A stretch of 64,000 nucleotides of DNA from Parundibacterium terreum (GCF_014636315.1 NZ_BMED01000003.1:434001-498000); one strand, 5' to 3'; shown: positions 7,700 through 16,919, counted from the stretch's first letter. Notes: generated from the sequence alone by a model not told the origin. Translations and numbers: made by a program.

Positions 7700-9739
7700 T
7701 CAATCCGGTTCACGGATATAGTCAACCAGGTCCAAGGTGTGCAGATCCGTTGCCGGGGTCAGCAGGCTGACGCCGATTAGGGCCAGCATGCCTGCCGGTA
7801 CGCCGAATACACCGGCGGAGATGGCGGCGATATGGAACCACTGATTGCTTATATTACCGCCAAATAAGGGATGTGTATGCAGCATGTAGTACACACAGAC
7901 GGCAAAGCCGGTAATGATGCCCGCAATAGCCCCCTGTTGATTCGCGCGTTTCCAGAATACCCCAAGGACCAGTGCCGGAAATAATGCGGATGCTGCCAAA
8001 GAAAATGCTGCGCCGACCAGTGACAGAATATCCGCCGGTTTTAGCGAGGCGACATAAGCGGCGATCAGGGCGACCACCAGCAGCAGCAGCTTGGAAATGG
8101 TCACTCGCTTTTGGGTAGATGCTTGTGGATCAACAATTTTGTAGTATATGTCGTGCGACAGTGAGTTGGAGATGGTCAGCAACAAGCCATCGGCAGTAGA
8201 CAGGGCAGCCGCCAGGCCGCCGGCGGCGATCAGCCCTGAGATCACATAGGGCAGGCCGGCGATTTCCGGCGTAGCCAGTACCACGATGTCGCCGTCCAGC
8301 GCGATTTCTGCCAATTGCACAATGCCGTCATGATTGATGTCGGTAATGCTGACCAGCGGATTGATCTTGTCCACGCTGCTCCAATAGGTGACCCAGGACG
8401 GCAATTTGGAAAAATCGGTACCCACCAGCGAGGTATAGATATCGTATTTGACCAGTATCGCAAGCGCAGGAATGGTTACATACAGCAGCATGATGAAGAA
8501 CAGAGACCAGAACACCGAATCCCTGCTGGCCTTGACCGACGGCGGCGTGTAATAGCGTATTAAAATATGCGGCAGGGCCGCGGTGCCCATCATCAGGCAA
8601 AATACCAGGGCCATGAAGTTGTTGCGCTTGATGTCGGAATCCTCCTTGTTCTTTGCCGCATAAGGCTGGAAGTTGGACACCGGGACTTCGGCGCGTGCCA
8701 GGTTGCTGTTCCTGGCTTCAGTCCAGCGCACTTCGGCCTCTTGCGGTGTTTGCGGATAGTTGGCTAACTCCCTGCCCGCGGTCTTGATATCAATAAGCGA
8801 TGCATTGCCCGATTTGAGATCTTCCAGTTTGCGCTGCGCCTCGTAGCGCCCTTCCTCCCAGGATCCCGGCAGATGCTGGATTTTGTCCAGATAGGCATCG
8901 GCCCTTTGTTCAAAAATGGCCCTGACCTGCTGCTCTTTGGGATCGTTGGCAAAGACTTTTTCTCTCGCGTTCAGTGCCGGTAATGTACTGCCGTAGGCTA
9001 GCTGAGGGACTGGCATATGCGTGTGCTTGATCGATAGCCAGGTGACCGGAATCATGTAAGCCACGATGATGATGATGTATTGCGCCACCTGGGTCCAGGT
9101 CACGGCCCGCATGCCGCCGAGGAAGGAGCAGACCAGGATGCTCGCGAGGCCGAGGAAGATGCCGACTGAAAAGTCCACGCCCGTAAAACGCGAAGTGATC
9201 AGGCCCACGCCGTAGATCTGCGCCACCACATAGGTGAACGAAATGATCACGGTGGCGATGACCGCCAGCACACGAACAAAATTGCTGCCGTGTTTGCCCG
9301 CATAACGGGTACCGAGAAAATCGGGAATGCTGTACTGGCCGAACTTGCGCAGGTACGGCGCGATCAGCAGCGCCACCAGGCAAAAGCCGCCGGTCCAGCC
9401 TATGATGTAGGCCAGGCCGTCGAAGCCCGTCAGGTAGATACCGCCTGCCAGGCTCAAAAAGCTGGCGGCCGACATCCAGTCGGCGGCGGTGGCCATGCCG
9501 TTGAATACGGCCGGTACCCTCCTGCCTGCCACATAGTATTCAGAGATATCCGAAGTGCGGCTCATTACGCCTATGCCGGCGTAGATGACGATGGTCGCGA
9601 ACATGAACAGATAACCTATCCATACCCTGGGCACACCTTCTTTTTCCAGTACGGCAAGGCTGATCAGAAAGACAAAAAACAATACGGTGTACCAGAAGTA
9701 GTAGATGGTCAGTCTTCTGGTAAAGCTTTTTTGCGCCAT
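7700..9739 (-). CDS. Sodium:solute symporter large subunit (acetate/carboxylate permease type)
   Basis: This 679-residue membrane protein belongs to the SSS family. Typical segments are EYYVAGRRVPAVFNGMATAADWMSAASFL, GFCLVALLIAPYLRKFG and the late ALSTADGLLLTISNSLSHDIYY, which hold the sodium and substrate sites. About 13 transmembrane helices can be read from the hydrophobic stretches. An extra-membrane insertion of about 110 charged residues (roughly 250-365) separates helices and is typical of the longer symporters that work with a DUF4212 partner. The start codon overlaps the stop of the DUF4212 gene (TGATG). The two-component genes just upstream suggest carboxylate-responsive control; the exact substrate (acetate, pyruvate or another acid) cannot be read. 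Confidence 0.93.
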   Translation of the reverse strand: MAQKSFTRRLTIYYFWYTVLFFVFLISLAVLEKEGVPRVWIGYLFMFATIVIYAGIGVMSRTSDISEYYVAGRRVPAVFNGMATAADWMSAASFLSLAGGIYLTGFDGLAYIIGWTGGFCLVALLIAPYLRKFGQYSIPDFLGTRYAGKHGSNFVRVLAVIATVIISFTYVVAQIYGVGLITSRFTGVDFSVGIFLGLASILVCSFLGGMRAVTWTQVAQYIIIIVAYMIPVTWLSIKHTHMPVPQLAYGSTLPALNAREKVFANDPKEQQVRAIFEQRADAYLDKIQHLPGSWEEGRYEAQRKLEDLKSGNASLIDIKTAGRELANYPQTPQEAEVRWTEARNSNLARAEVPVSNFQPYAAKNKEDSDIKRNNFMALVFCLMMGTAALPHILIRYYTPPSVKASRDSVFWSLFFIMLLYVTIPALAILVKYDIYTSLVGTDFSKLPSWVTYWSSVDKINPLVSITDINHDGIVQLAEIALDGDIVVLATPEIAGLPYVISGLIAAGGLAAALSTADGLLLTISNSLSHDIYYKIVDPQASTQKRVTISKLLLLVVALIAAYVASLKPADILSLVGAAFSLAASALFPALVLGVFWKRANQQGAIAGIITGFAVCVYYMLHTHPLFGGNISNQWFHIAAISAGVFGVPAGMLALIGVSLLTPATDLHTLDLVDYIREPD

Positions 9740-10020
9740 CAGGCTTTGCCCTTTCCGGATTTTTCTATGCGCCGCATGCCAAGGGAGTACACAGCCAGTA
9801 TCAAGACATAAAACAGGCTTAATCCCTGTGCTGCCATGTATAAGGGGAGCGACCAGCCGAAGAAATACACGTTGGATAATTCACGCGCGAAGAACAGCAT
9901 GCCAAAAGTCATGACGAACCATGCGGCCAGCAAGTATGCGCTGAGGCGCCGCGTCTGCGGCCAGCAACTGTATCTGCGCTGGGACTGCGCCGTCATGCCC
10001 TCGTCGATAGAATTTTCCAT
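9739..10020 (-). CDS. DUF4212 small subunit of the sodium/solute symporter
   Basis: A 93-residue protein with two transmembrane helices and a conserved FARELSNVYFFGWSLPLYMAAQG core, as in DUF4212. Members are found directly before a large SSS symporter and are regarded as its small subunit. The ATG shares one base with the stop of the histidine kinase gene (TAATG) and its stop overlaps the symporter start, so all the proteins are probably made by coupled translation. A second Met at residue 9 is an alternative start, but it breaks the overlap. Confidence 0.93.
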   Translation of the reverse strand: MENSIDEGMTAQSQRRYSCWPQTRRLSAYLLAAWFVMTFGMLFFARELSNVYFFGWSLPLYMAAQGLSLFYVLILAVYSLGMRRIEKSGKGKA

Positions 10021-11588
10021 TAGCCGAAATCCCCTATATAGGCCGAGTGTGTGCTGGAGTGCGGATTCATCCGAAACGCAATGCGAAACACGCAGCCTGG
10101 ATATTTCGGATCCTGATTACGAGAGTTGTTGACGATCTCAATCTGCGCATCGTGTTGCTGGGCAATTTCCCTAACGATGGAAAGGCCCAGCCCGCTGCCT
10201 GCGACATTGCTGCCCAGTATGCGGTAGAAGCGCTCGAACACGCGGCTGCGTTCCGATGGCGGTATGCCGGGGCCATTATCTTCCACTTCCAGTATTGCCA
10301 GTTGCTCATTGTCTGCAACCCGTATCCTGACTGTAACGCTTTGTCCTTTCGGCGTGTAGTGCAGTGCATTGTCGATCAGATTGTTCAGCAGCTCGCGCAG
10401 CATCAGCGGATTGCCGACGATCATCACCGGATACCCTGGTTGTTCAAAACCCAGGTCTATGCCGTAGGTGAATGAAGTTTGTATCCAGTCCTGCACGGTG
10501 CTGCGGGCCAGCTCGGCGAGTTCCACCGGCACCAGCGGCTTGGTCGCGGGAGTTTGATTTTCTGCGCGTGCCAGTGTTAGCAACTGGTTCACCAGCCTGG
10601 TTGCGGCTTCCGAGCTTTTGGAGAGCTGCAGCAGCGAGCGATGTATCTCTGCCTGGTCGGTTTCGCGCAAAGCCAGCTCAGACTGCATGCGCATGCCGGC
10701 CAGCGGCGTTTTCATCTGATGCGCGGCGTCGGCAATAAAGCGTTTTTGTATTTCTATGGTTTGCGCCAAGCGGCTCAGCATGTCGTTCAGCGAGCGTACC
10801 AGTGGGGAAATTTCTTCCGGTACTTGGCGTGAATCGATGGGACTCAGATCATCAGGGCGGCGGGCGCGTATCCTATGCTGCAGTTCGGCCAGCGGCGACA
10901 AGCCGCGTGATAGCGCAAACCAGACCAGCGCCAGCGCTACCGGCAGGATGATGAATTGCGGCAGGATCACACCTTTGATGATTTCGTTGGCCAGCACAGT
11001 GCGTTTTTCCAGAGTCTCCGCGACTTGCACCAGCGCCAGATGCGGCTCGGCCTTGCCTTTCCCCGGGCCATAGCCCAGGCTAGCCCGGCTGTTCAAATCT
11101 ATATAGCTATAGGCTACGCGGATTTCTATGCCGCGCAGATTGTCGGTGCGCAGCGTGACCGCACCCGGCAGCGGTTTTTCTTCGTCATTGGGTTGTGGCA
11201 GCTCGCGGTCGCCGTCTATCAGTTCGCCCTTGCTGCCTTTTACCTGGAAATACCTGCTGTCCAGATCGTCGGCGCGCAAGATATCGCGCGCAGGATTGGA
11301 AAGTTGCGTGACGACTTTGCCGTCCACTTCCTTAACCTGCTGCGCCAGCACCAGTACATCATCTTCCAAGGCGCGGTCAAAGGGCTGGTTGGCGATGGAT
11401 TTGGCGACCAGGTAGGTGATGGCGATGCTGAGCGGCCATAGCAATAGCAAGGGTGCCAGCATCCAGTCCAGGATCTCGCCGAACAGCGAGCGCTGAATTT
11501 TTTCCGGCGGCTGGCTGTGGATTTTGCTATCCGGTACGGATGTGGCAACAGGGGCAGCGGTTTCGTGCGCGCCGCTTTCCGGCATCAT
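10020..11588 (-). CDS. Sensor histidine kinase (TctE-like)
   Basis: The 522-residue kinase has a hydrophobic helix at about 43-65, an extracytoplasmic sensor segment up to about 205, a second helix, a HAMP-like linker (RGLSPLAELQHRI), the phospho-acceptor H box FIADAAHQMKTPLAG and the ATP-binding boxes NLIDNALHYTP (N), DNGPGIPP (G1) and GSGLGLSIV (G2). It autophosphorylates on His and passes phosphate to the response regulator encoded just before it. TctE-like kinases sense carboxylates; here the symporter genes downstream suggest that its ligand is the transported acid. Its first ATG overlaps the regulator stop by ATGA. Confidence 0.95.
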   Translation of the reverse strand: MMPESGAHETAAPVATSVPDSKIHSQPPEKIQRSLFGEILDWMLAPLLLLWPLSIAITYLVAKSIANQPFDRALEDDVLVLAQQVKEVDGKVVTQLSNPARDILRADDLDSRYFQVKGSKGELIDGDRELPQPNDEEKPLPGAVTLRTDNLRGIEIRVAYSYIDLNSRASLGYGPGKGKAEPHLALVQVAETLEKRTVLANEIIKGVILPQFIILPVALALVWFALSRGLSPLAELQHRIRARRPDDLSPIDSRQVPEEISPLVRSLNDMLSRLAQTIEIQKRFIADAAHQMKTPLAGMRMQSELALRETDQAEIHRSLLQLSKSSEAATRLVNQLLTLARAENQTPATKPLVPVELAELARSTVQDWIQTSFTYGIDLGFEQPGYPVMIVGNPLMLRELLNNLIDNALHYTPKGQSVTVRIRVADNEQLAILEVEDNGPGIPPSERSRVFERFYRILGSNVAGSGLGLSIVREIAQQHDAQIEIVNNSRNQDPKYPGCVFRIAFRMNPHSSTHSAYIGDFG

Positions 11589-12349
11589 GTGGGCTCTGTG
11601 TCAGTGGCTTTTGGCGTGCTTATCGAGGATGCCGCTGAACCTGCAGGTGTGCTTGCGGATGCCGGGTTTGGCGCGGGAGCGACAAAGAATTTTTCCAGGC
11701 AATAACCCAGGCCACGCACGGTGGCGATGCGCACGCCATCTACCTCAATCTTTTTGCGCAAACGGTGTACATACACTTCAATTGCGTTGTTGCTGACCTC
11801 TTCACCCCATTCGCACAGATGGTCAACCAACTGTTCCTTGGAAACCAGGCGGCCGGTACGTTGCAGCAAGACTTCCAGCAAGCCAAGTTCGCGCGCGGAC
11901 AGGTCCAGCATTTGTTCGCGGATGTAGGCGATGCGTCCTACCTGGTCATAGGTGAGCGGGCCGTGGGTAATCAAGGTGGGGCCGCCGCCGGCACCGCGCC
12001 GCGTCAGTGCGCGCACCCTGGCTTCCAGTTCCGACAGCGCGAAGGGCTTGGCCATATAGTCGTCAGCGCCCAAGTCCAGGCCCTTGACTCTTTGCTCGAC
12101 GGAATCTGCTGCGGTCAGTATCAGCACCGGCAGATGTGAGTTGCGCGCGCGCAAACGCCGCAATACTTCCAGGCCGCTCATTTTAGGCAGGCCCAGGTCC
12201 AGGATCAGCAAATCGAAATCCTGCGTCGACAATGCGGAATCGGCCTCCTGCCCATTGTTGACGCAATCGGTGGCATAGCCGGATTGCCGCAAGGAACGGG
12301 TCAGGCCGTCGGCAAGTACGCTATCGTCTTCTGCAAGCAAGATACGCAT
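11585..12349 (-). CDS. OmpR/TctD-family response regulator
   Basis: This 254-residue protein has a receiver domain (1-120) with acidic pocket Glu7/Asp8/Asp9, phospho-accepting Asp51 in LLILDLGLP, Thr79 and Lys101 (MAKPF), then a winged-helix DNA-binding domain (about 125-225; ELGLLEVLLQRTGRLVSKEQL and VHRLRKKIE). About 30 residues of Ala/Pro/Ser-rich tail follow, which is more than usual. It is the first gene of the leftward operon with the kinase, DUF4212 and symporter genes, and it probably controls that operon. No operator could be assigned. Confidence 0.95.
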   Translation of the reverse strand: MRILLAEDDSVLADGLTRSLRQSGYATDCVNNGQEADSALSTQDFDLLILDLGLPKMSGLEVLRRLRARNSHLPVLILTAADSVEQRVKGLDLGADDYMAKPFALSELEARVRALTRRGAGGGPTLITHGPLTYDQVGRIAYIREQMLDLSARELGLLEVLLQRTGRLVSKEQLVDHLCEWGEEVSNNAIEVYVHRLRKKIEVDGVRIATVRGLGYCLEKFFVAPAPNPASASTPAGSAASSISTPKATDTEPT

Positions 12350-12588
12350 GATTGTAATTTTCGGTGCACTCGACCTTATATCGCGCCATCAGAGAGGAAA
12401 CTGGATGGTGAGCAGGGCCGGATTGTGATTGTCTCTAGCCTTAGTCTATTGGTTTTTGGCATGGGCGGCAAGACGCACGCATAAACCTGAAGGAATGCGT
12501 GGCAGAAACAGAGATTCTTGAAAAACGGAGCTTGGTCTGCAGTCAGCCGGCGTTTTTCAACCTGCGGGGGAGGGCGTATCGCTGGGCG

Positions 12589-13563
12589 TCAGACTTTGCA
12601 GGGGATTTGCATATAGCCGCCCGTGCTGGAATGGTCGCCCGCAATTTCTTCAAATTTGAACTCGGCCATCGCAGTGGCAAGCCGCAGGTTACGGTCGGTA
12701 GACAAGGAAAACGAGTCGGCGACGATGTTGTTGCTCCAGTCTATGAATTGCAGCTTGCCAGCCGACACGTAAGACGGCCAGTTGGAAATGTGATCGAACT
12801 GGGTCAGGAAATTGTCCACGTCGCGTACCACCGCCGGGCTGGCTGTCGCATGTGGTGCGGCCAGGGGGAATTTGTTATGTATCAGCGTCAATCCCTGCTG
12901 TATCACGCGCCAGGAACTAGTGGATGGAGGTAGATGAGGAACCAGGTCGTTCTGGTATTCGAAGCGCAACGCTTCCTGGATATTGCCGTTCTTGACCATC
13001 TGATCGTAAGCCTTGGCAAAGGCTTCGTCTCCGGCGCGGGCGCCTGCATAGCTGTAAGCGCTGGCAACCTTGACCCCGAGTTGCGCCAGCCGATATGCGG
13101 CCAGATATACCAGGGCGCCGCCTTTGCTGTGACCGGTAATCCTCAGTGATTTACCGCCGTCGACGACTTTTTTCAGATGGAGGCCATCTATCCAGTCCCA
13201 CAGTTCGTCCAGGGATTTGAGAAATCCGCTATGCACCATACCGGCCAGATTGGATCCCTTGACCAGTTTGATATCGCCGTCATTGATCCAGTCCAGCAGT
13301 GAGCGGAAAAAGCCGTCCAGCGAGGCATTGGTCGGCGGCAGGGTGCCTCGAAAACTCAGGATGGCTTCGGTGGCCGTTTCTCCGTAGTAGCAGGCATTGA
13401 TTTGATTCTGAGTCGGAGCCCGGAAAAATTGCAGTGTTGCAGGCAGGAAGCCGACATTGGCGACGGCAGCGGCAATGGTTGCCGGATCAAAGTTTGCCCC
13501 TGTCTGCGGGATGCTATAGGCGAGGTTGCTGGCATGGATCAAACGGCAGGCGAGAGTTGACAT
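12589..13563 (-). CDS. Class 3 family lipase
   Basis: The ATG at 13563 with AAGAGA upstream gives 324 residues; an earlier in-frame start lacks a ribosome site. The alpha/beta hydrolase has the class 3 pattern: FRGT at 71-74 and the nucleophile elbow GHSKGG at 144-149 with Ser146, then a likely Asp in the EYQNDLVPHLPP segment and a late His. No signal peptide is seen, so it is cytoplasmic or exported by another route. The family hydrolyses acylglycerols or other esters. It is a single gene; the 239 bp between it and the response regulator start show nothing clear. Confidence 0.88.
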   Translation of the reverse strand: MSTLACRLIHASNLAYSIPQTGANFDPATIAAAVANVGFLPATLQFFRAPTQNQINACYYGETATEAILSFRGTLPPTNASLDGFFRSLLDWINDGDIKLVKGSNLAGMVHSGFLKSLDELWDWIDGLHLKKVVDGGKSLRITGHSKGGALVYLAAYRLAQLGVKVASAYSYAGARAGDEAFAKAYDQMVKNGNIQEALRFEYQNDLVPHLPPSTSSWRVIQQGLTLIHNKFPLAAPHATASPAVVRDVDNFLTQFDHISNWPSYVSAGKLQFIDWSNNIVADSFSLSTDRNLRLATAMAEFKFEEIAGDHSSTGGYMQIPCKV

Positions 13564-13730
13564 GATTTCTCTTGTATCAGTTAGTGTCTTTGCAGGTGGC
13601 TTGATTCTGTCCATGCCCTATTGCTACAAGGTGCTTGGCAAGCTCACCATTTATTGCAATTTAGGCATTAATTGCTAGGATAGGCGCAAACTGCGAAATT
13701 GCAAAGAACTGATTGCAGGAGATGAGGATG

Positions 13731-13806
13731 GCGAGCTCCCTGGGCTTCAGGGAGCTCGCGATGTGTTGGCAAACAGAGGCTCCAGGGCGCAGGTTCAGCC
13801 CTGGAG
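13731..13806. repeat. Two adjacent strong hairpins
   Basis: A 12-bp perfect stem (13731-13742 with 13748-13759, 5-nt loop) is followed 20 bp later by a 9-bp stem (13780-13788 with 13798-13806). They lie between the lipase start and the lipoprotein stop. Neither has a good T tract, so they could be REP-like mRNA-end structures rather than plain terminators. Confidence 0.7.
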
Positions 13807-13841
13807 GGGCTCTGGATGTGCGGGATTACCGCTTTGCGTAA

Positions 13842-14564
13842 TTAACGGCCGGTAGGCGAGGCTGTCACGACGATGGACTTATAGTAAATCTGACTCGCAG
13901 CTTCGTAGCCGGAATCCAGACCCAGCAATAGCCATATCGCACCGCTGGCATCGGCCGTGACTTGCAGCGGCGTTTTGCTGGCCAGGTTTTTTTCCTGATA
14001 TGGCGCATTGCCGCAATTGGTACTGCTGTTAGCGATATTTCCCAGTACCAAGGCATTTTTACCCGGTGCGGCTTGATTACCCTTGTCGATATTCATGCTG
14101 TATTCTTCGCCGGCCTGCATCGTCAGAGGCTCGATGGCAGCCGCCGCGCCATAGACGTAAACACTCTCGCCGGGAGCTCCGCCTACACCAATACAGCCGG
14201 AAGCGGCATTGCTGAGGAAAGTAATCTGATAGTCCAGCGCATACTGCTTATTCGGTGCGAAACCGGTAAATTTTTTCTTGACGTAGATAAACAGGTCATC
14301 GCTTCTGTTGGTGCCGAAAACATACAGGCCTTTGCCGGAAAATGGTGCAGGCAGGGTTTTGAAATCGGTGACCACATCATTCGGTTTTGTAGAGGTACTA
14401 AAGTCGGAGTAGCCTCCTACCCAGCCTGTTGGAGAGCTATTGAAATCCACACTCAGTTGTACCGGCACCGGTGGTGGCGGAGGGTTCAATTCCACCGATC
14501 CACCGCAAGCAACCAGGGTAATGGTGAGCATTGCTGCGCTGCTGATTCCTATACATTTCTTCAT
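13842..14564 (-). CDS. Hypothetical lipoprotein
   Basis: The 240-residue protein starts with a lipoprotein signal (lipobox LVAC, Cys20) and a Pro-rich linker (NPPPPPVPVQ), then a globular domain rich in beta-strand patterns with repeated Gly/Asn/Thr. The domain resembles no family I can name; the sequence W(I/L)LLGLDSGYE near the end and the general pattern are like carbohydrate-binding jelly-roll lipoproteins, but this is a guess. It is probably anchored to a periplasmic membrane face. It stands alone before the mobile-element zone. Confidence 0.75.
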   Translation of the reverse strand: MKKCIGISSAAMLTITLVACGGSVELNPPPPPVPVQLSVDFNSSPTGWVGGYSDFSTSTKPNDVVTDFKTLPAPFSGKGLYVFGTNRSDDLFIYVKKKFTGFAPNKQYALDYQITFLSNAASGCIGVGGAPGESVYVYGAAAAIEPLTMQAGEEYSMNIDKGNQAAPGKNALVLGNIANSSTNCGNAPYQEKNLASKTPLQVTADASGAIWLLLGLDSGYEAASQIYYKSIVVTASPTGR

Positions 14565-15052
14565 CTTCGCTGCCTTTTCTTTTTTATATCATCAAGGCCA
14601 ATGCCTTGATGTGATGGCGAAGCGTAACTTTTTTGCCAATATCAATCCCTCTGCAGATGTCTGGAAATTGTCATGATTTTGTACAAATCATCTGCCACCG
14701 CCTGGCCCGCAAGAAAGGAAAAAGTCAGGGGGCGTCATCTGGTTGCTGACACAAATGTCGACGTTCAGCTAACTCGAAACTCTGTTTATATAAACTTCAA
14801 TAAGTTACAAAACTCGTAAGCTTCTAATTTTGAACAAAAAATGCAGCTAACTCTGAATTCGACCGGATTTTTTTCATTTAAGTCTGAATTTATCAAAAAT
14901 TACTTTGAAGAAGTTATTAATGTTTTGAATTTCACGTTTTTGAAAGTATCCGCTTTATAAATCCAATCAATGAGCAAGTCCTGAAATTCCCATTTTCCCC
15001 TTCTAATCCCAAATCTTCATCCCTGCTCAAGCTGTGCGAACCTGCAGCGAGG
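14565..15052. other. AT-rich non-coding stretch with insertion-sequence end debris
   Basis: No credible gene is seen. The motif CAGCTAACTC occurs at about 14768 and again at about 14842, and a longer copy of the first sits at 16114-16159. Repeated motifs of this kind are usual at the ends of IS21-family elements. GC content falls sharply here, marking the left border of the accessory region. Confidence 0.5.
14748..14793 (+). repeat. Direct repeat copy A (IS21-type end?)
   Basis: This 46-bp stretch matches 16114-16159 in the same orientation; over the 38 bp that begin TGTCGACGTTC only four bases differ. The TG start and repeated internal motif suggest a transposase-binding end. Same-direction copies are not what a single intact IS would leave. 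Confidence 0.75.
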
Positions 15053-15768
15053 CAACTGGCGGGCGTTTATGGATATCTGTTTACTGGCGTATCTTTCAAG
15101 AAATGGGGTTTAGCAAGAAAAACAAGTTGTGTGAGAATAATTTCTATTAGGAAATATTTCCATTGATGATAGCATTCTATAAAAATAGAACGGCAATATG
15201 GCATAGCCAATTTTTTAATCGGGTTATCGAATTTCAATTCACCTCAAGAAACTAGTCCGGAGAACTTAATGCATTTAAAATTTTTGGCGTTACAACTTGG
15301 CTGGGTCACAGCTTCAAATAATCGACATATTCATGCGAAAAACAGTGTTGGCTTCCTCAGTATCAACATACAAAAGATAATCTTTATGGTTATCTTGAGC
15401 GTACTATTCATACTTTATTCGGGAGCCAGTATTGCTTCAACTAGTACGGTTAAGGGCTTGTGGAGAACTGGCGGGATGATGGCGTCTGACCTATCTGACC
15501 CAACAGCATCCTGTACTTATTTTGCTGAGCATACCAATCCCAACCAGCCGTATCCGATTTGTGGAATGGGGCCATTTGGGGCTCAACTCCGAAATCAATA
15601 TGCTTGCAATGGTGACAGTGGGTATGGCTGTCAGACCTTCGCGTTCACAATGTTAAATTGCCCAATCGGAAGTAAATTATCGTTGGATGGTAAGTCGTGC
15701 GAATGTCCGAGTGGTACGCAATATTTCGACGATGCCAAAAAATGTATAATTGTAAAAAAAGATGATCC
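15053..15768 (+). repeat. Duplicated Rhs leader region, copy A
   Basis: About 700 bp are homologous to 28491-29200. The similarity covers the upstream region, the start codon and about 165 codons of the Rhs N-terminus. Copy A has lost all DNA coding for the Rhs repeats; after about 15768 the two copies share nothing. Confidence 0.9.
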
Positions 15769-15817
15769 AAAATTTGGAGGCAAATCCAACAAGGCACGCC
15801 CCCATCAAAAACATTGA
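15269..15817 (+). CDS. Truncated duplicate of the Rhs N-terminal protein
   Basis: The 182-residue product matches the first 165 residues of the Rhs protein encoded at 28707 (MHxxFLALQLGWVTASNN opening, a hydrophobic anchor at about 36-55, then a Cys-rich domain with at least eight Cys including CTYF, CGMGPFG and CECPSGTQYF). The tail diverges into KPxxKH-like residues and stops where IS21-type debris begins. The Cys-rich domain would be extracytoplasmic and disulfide-bonded. It could be a dead remnant or a free-standing copy of the Rhs leader domain; the frame is intact and GGAGAA lies just before the start, so expression is possible. Confidence 0.7.
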   Translation: MHLKFLALQLGWVTASNNRHIHAKNSVGFLSINIQKIIFMVILSVLFILYSGASIASTSTVKGLWRTGGMMASDLSDPTASCTYFAEHTNPNQPYPICGMGPFGAQLRNQYACNGDSGYGCQTFAFTMLNCPIGSKLSLDGKSCECPSGTQYFDDAKKCIIVKKDDPKFGGKSNKARPHQKH

Positions 15818-15821
15818 TGCC

Positions 15822-16107
15822 CCGCACGAGCCGTTGGATCTACCGCAGTGAGGTAATGAGCCTGGCATTGGAAGATGTCGTGACAGCCGGCCACAGCGTG
15901 TTGATTACGGCGCCAACAGACTTGAGCAAGTCCCTGGCTCGCTTGCGCACTGGCGCGGTAACTCCGCGATCTACCGGCGTGTATACCGCTTGCAGGAAGT
16001 GCTGCGCATCCTGCACGGTAGCGTTGCCTTCGGCAAATGGCTGGTCCAGCTGGTTTAGGTGGAAGTACTGTTACCTGTACTGGATGACTGGGGTATGAGG
16101 CGATCGA
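15822..16107 (+). pseudogene. istB: Degenerate IstB-like (IS21 family) ATPase fragment
   Basis: Joined frames recall IstB, the helper ATPase of IS21 elements: IYRSEVMSLALEDVV, then VLITAPTDLSKSLA in the Walker A position (the GxGKS glycines are lost), after a frameshift YRLQEVLRILHG and FGKWLVQLV, then an in-frame TAG, then LPVLDDWGM, the Walker B motif (LLILDDWG) of the family. With a frameshift, a stop and no istA beside it, the copy is dead. The assignment rests on motif order and the Walker B sequence. Confidence 0.7.
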
Positions 16108-16113
16108 TGGTAT

Positions 16114-16159
16114 GACACTATTGTCGACGTTCGGCTAACTCGGAATTCTATTTATATAA
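16114..16159 (+). repeat. Direct repeat copy B (IS21-type end?)
   Basis: Second copy of the repeat at 14748-14793, directly after the decayed istB fragment. Together the two copies bracket the truncated Rhs N-terminus and the istB remnant. Confidence 0.75.
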
Positions 16160-16508
16160 CTCCTAAATCCTTCGTTTTTTGTGCGACTTATCTGAATGTA
16201 TTGATCCCCTAACCAAATCCATTCCCAATGGCTACTTTGCGCATTGCCGTTCGCGCAAAAAACGGTCACCCGCTCCTTTTTGTAAAGCTGATTCCAGTCG
16301 AAGTGTACGGGACTAACTGGCGCACGCATTAGCCTGTAACTGGCTTTAACTGAAGCGGTGGACCTCAATTCACTCTCAGAGTTATTTGCTCCAAGCGCTT
16401 CAATTTGTACGAAAAGTACCATTACCCTCGACGGCGGGTGAATTTGAGTTTAAAAATTGCAGATGAATTGATAATTGAGTTAAGTTACAGTATAAATTTG
16501 GAGGCACA
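16160..16508. other. Intergenic stretch upstream of higA; no supported gene
   Basis: A HigB/RelE-type toxin gene would be expected here, but no frame shows one. A 95-codon minus-strand frame exists, without a ribosome site or recognisable pattern. Confidence 0.5.
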
Positions 16509-16919
16509 ATGGAACACAGTGCTATTGAACAAATCACTATACGGTTTCAAGCGCTGGCATCGCTTGTACCGTTGCGCCCTATTCGCACGAAGAATGACTA
16601 CGTCAATGCCGTGGTATTTATCAATCAACTGCTAGACACGGGAGCAGCCAACGAATTCTCGCCGCTAGCCGATCTAACGAACGTATTGGGATTGCTGGTC
16701 GCTGATTACGAAAGCGCGCAGAACTCAGTCCCGGCGATCGCGCCTGTTGAGTTACTGCGCTTTCTAATGGAGCAGCATCATCTTGCGCAATCCGATATGC
16801 CGGAGATAGGCAGCGAGGATGAAGTGTCGGATATTCTTTGTGGGAAGCAGCAGTTGGACACCCGTCAAATTAAGTTACTAGCCGGGCGTTTTAAGGTTCC
16901 GGTAAGCATATTTATTTGA
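16509..16919 (+). CDS. higA: HigA-type antitoxin-like helix-turn-helix protein
   Basis: This 136-residue protein has the layout of the COG5499 HigA family: an N-terminal stretch FQALASLVPLRPIRTKNDYVNAVVFINQLLD, a middle acidic segment ending PVELLRFLMEQHHLAQSDMPEIG, then a degenerate helix-turn-helix (DEVSDILCGKQQLDTRQIKLLAGRFKV). A strong GGAGG lies 4 bases before the ATG. Such proteins bind and neutralise a HigB mRNA interferase and repress their own operon. No toxin gene is visible on either side, so it may be an orphan antitoxin left by rearrangement. Confidence 0.85.
   Translation: MEHSAIEQITIRFQALASLVPLRPIRTKNDYVNAVVFINQLLDTGAANEFSPLADLTNVLGLLVADYESAQNSVPAIAPVELLRFLMEQHHLAQSDMPEIGSEDEVSDILCGKQQLDTRQIKLLAGRFKVPVSIFI

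Noticed and set aside
16135..16422. 95-codon minus-strand frame before higA
   Set aside because: No ribosome site, no recognised pattern, and it overlaps an IS-end repeat.
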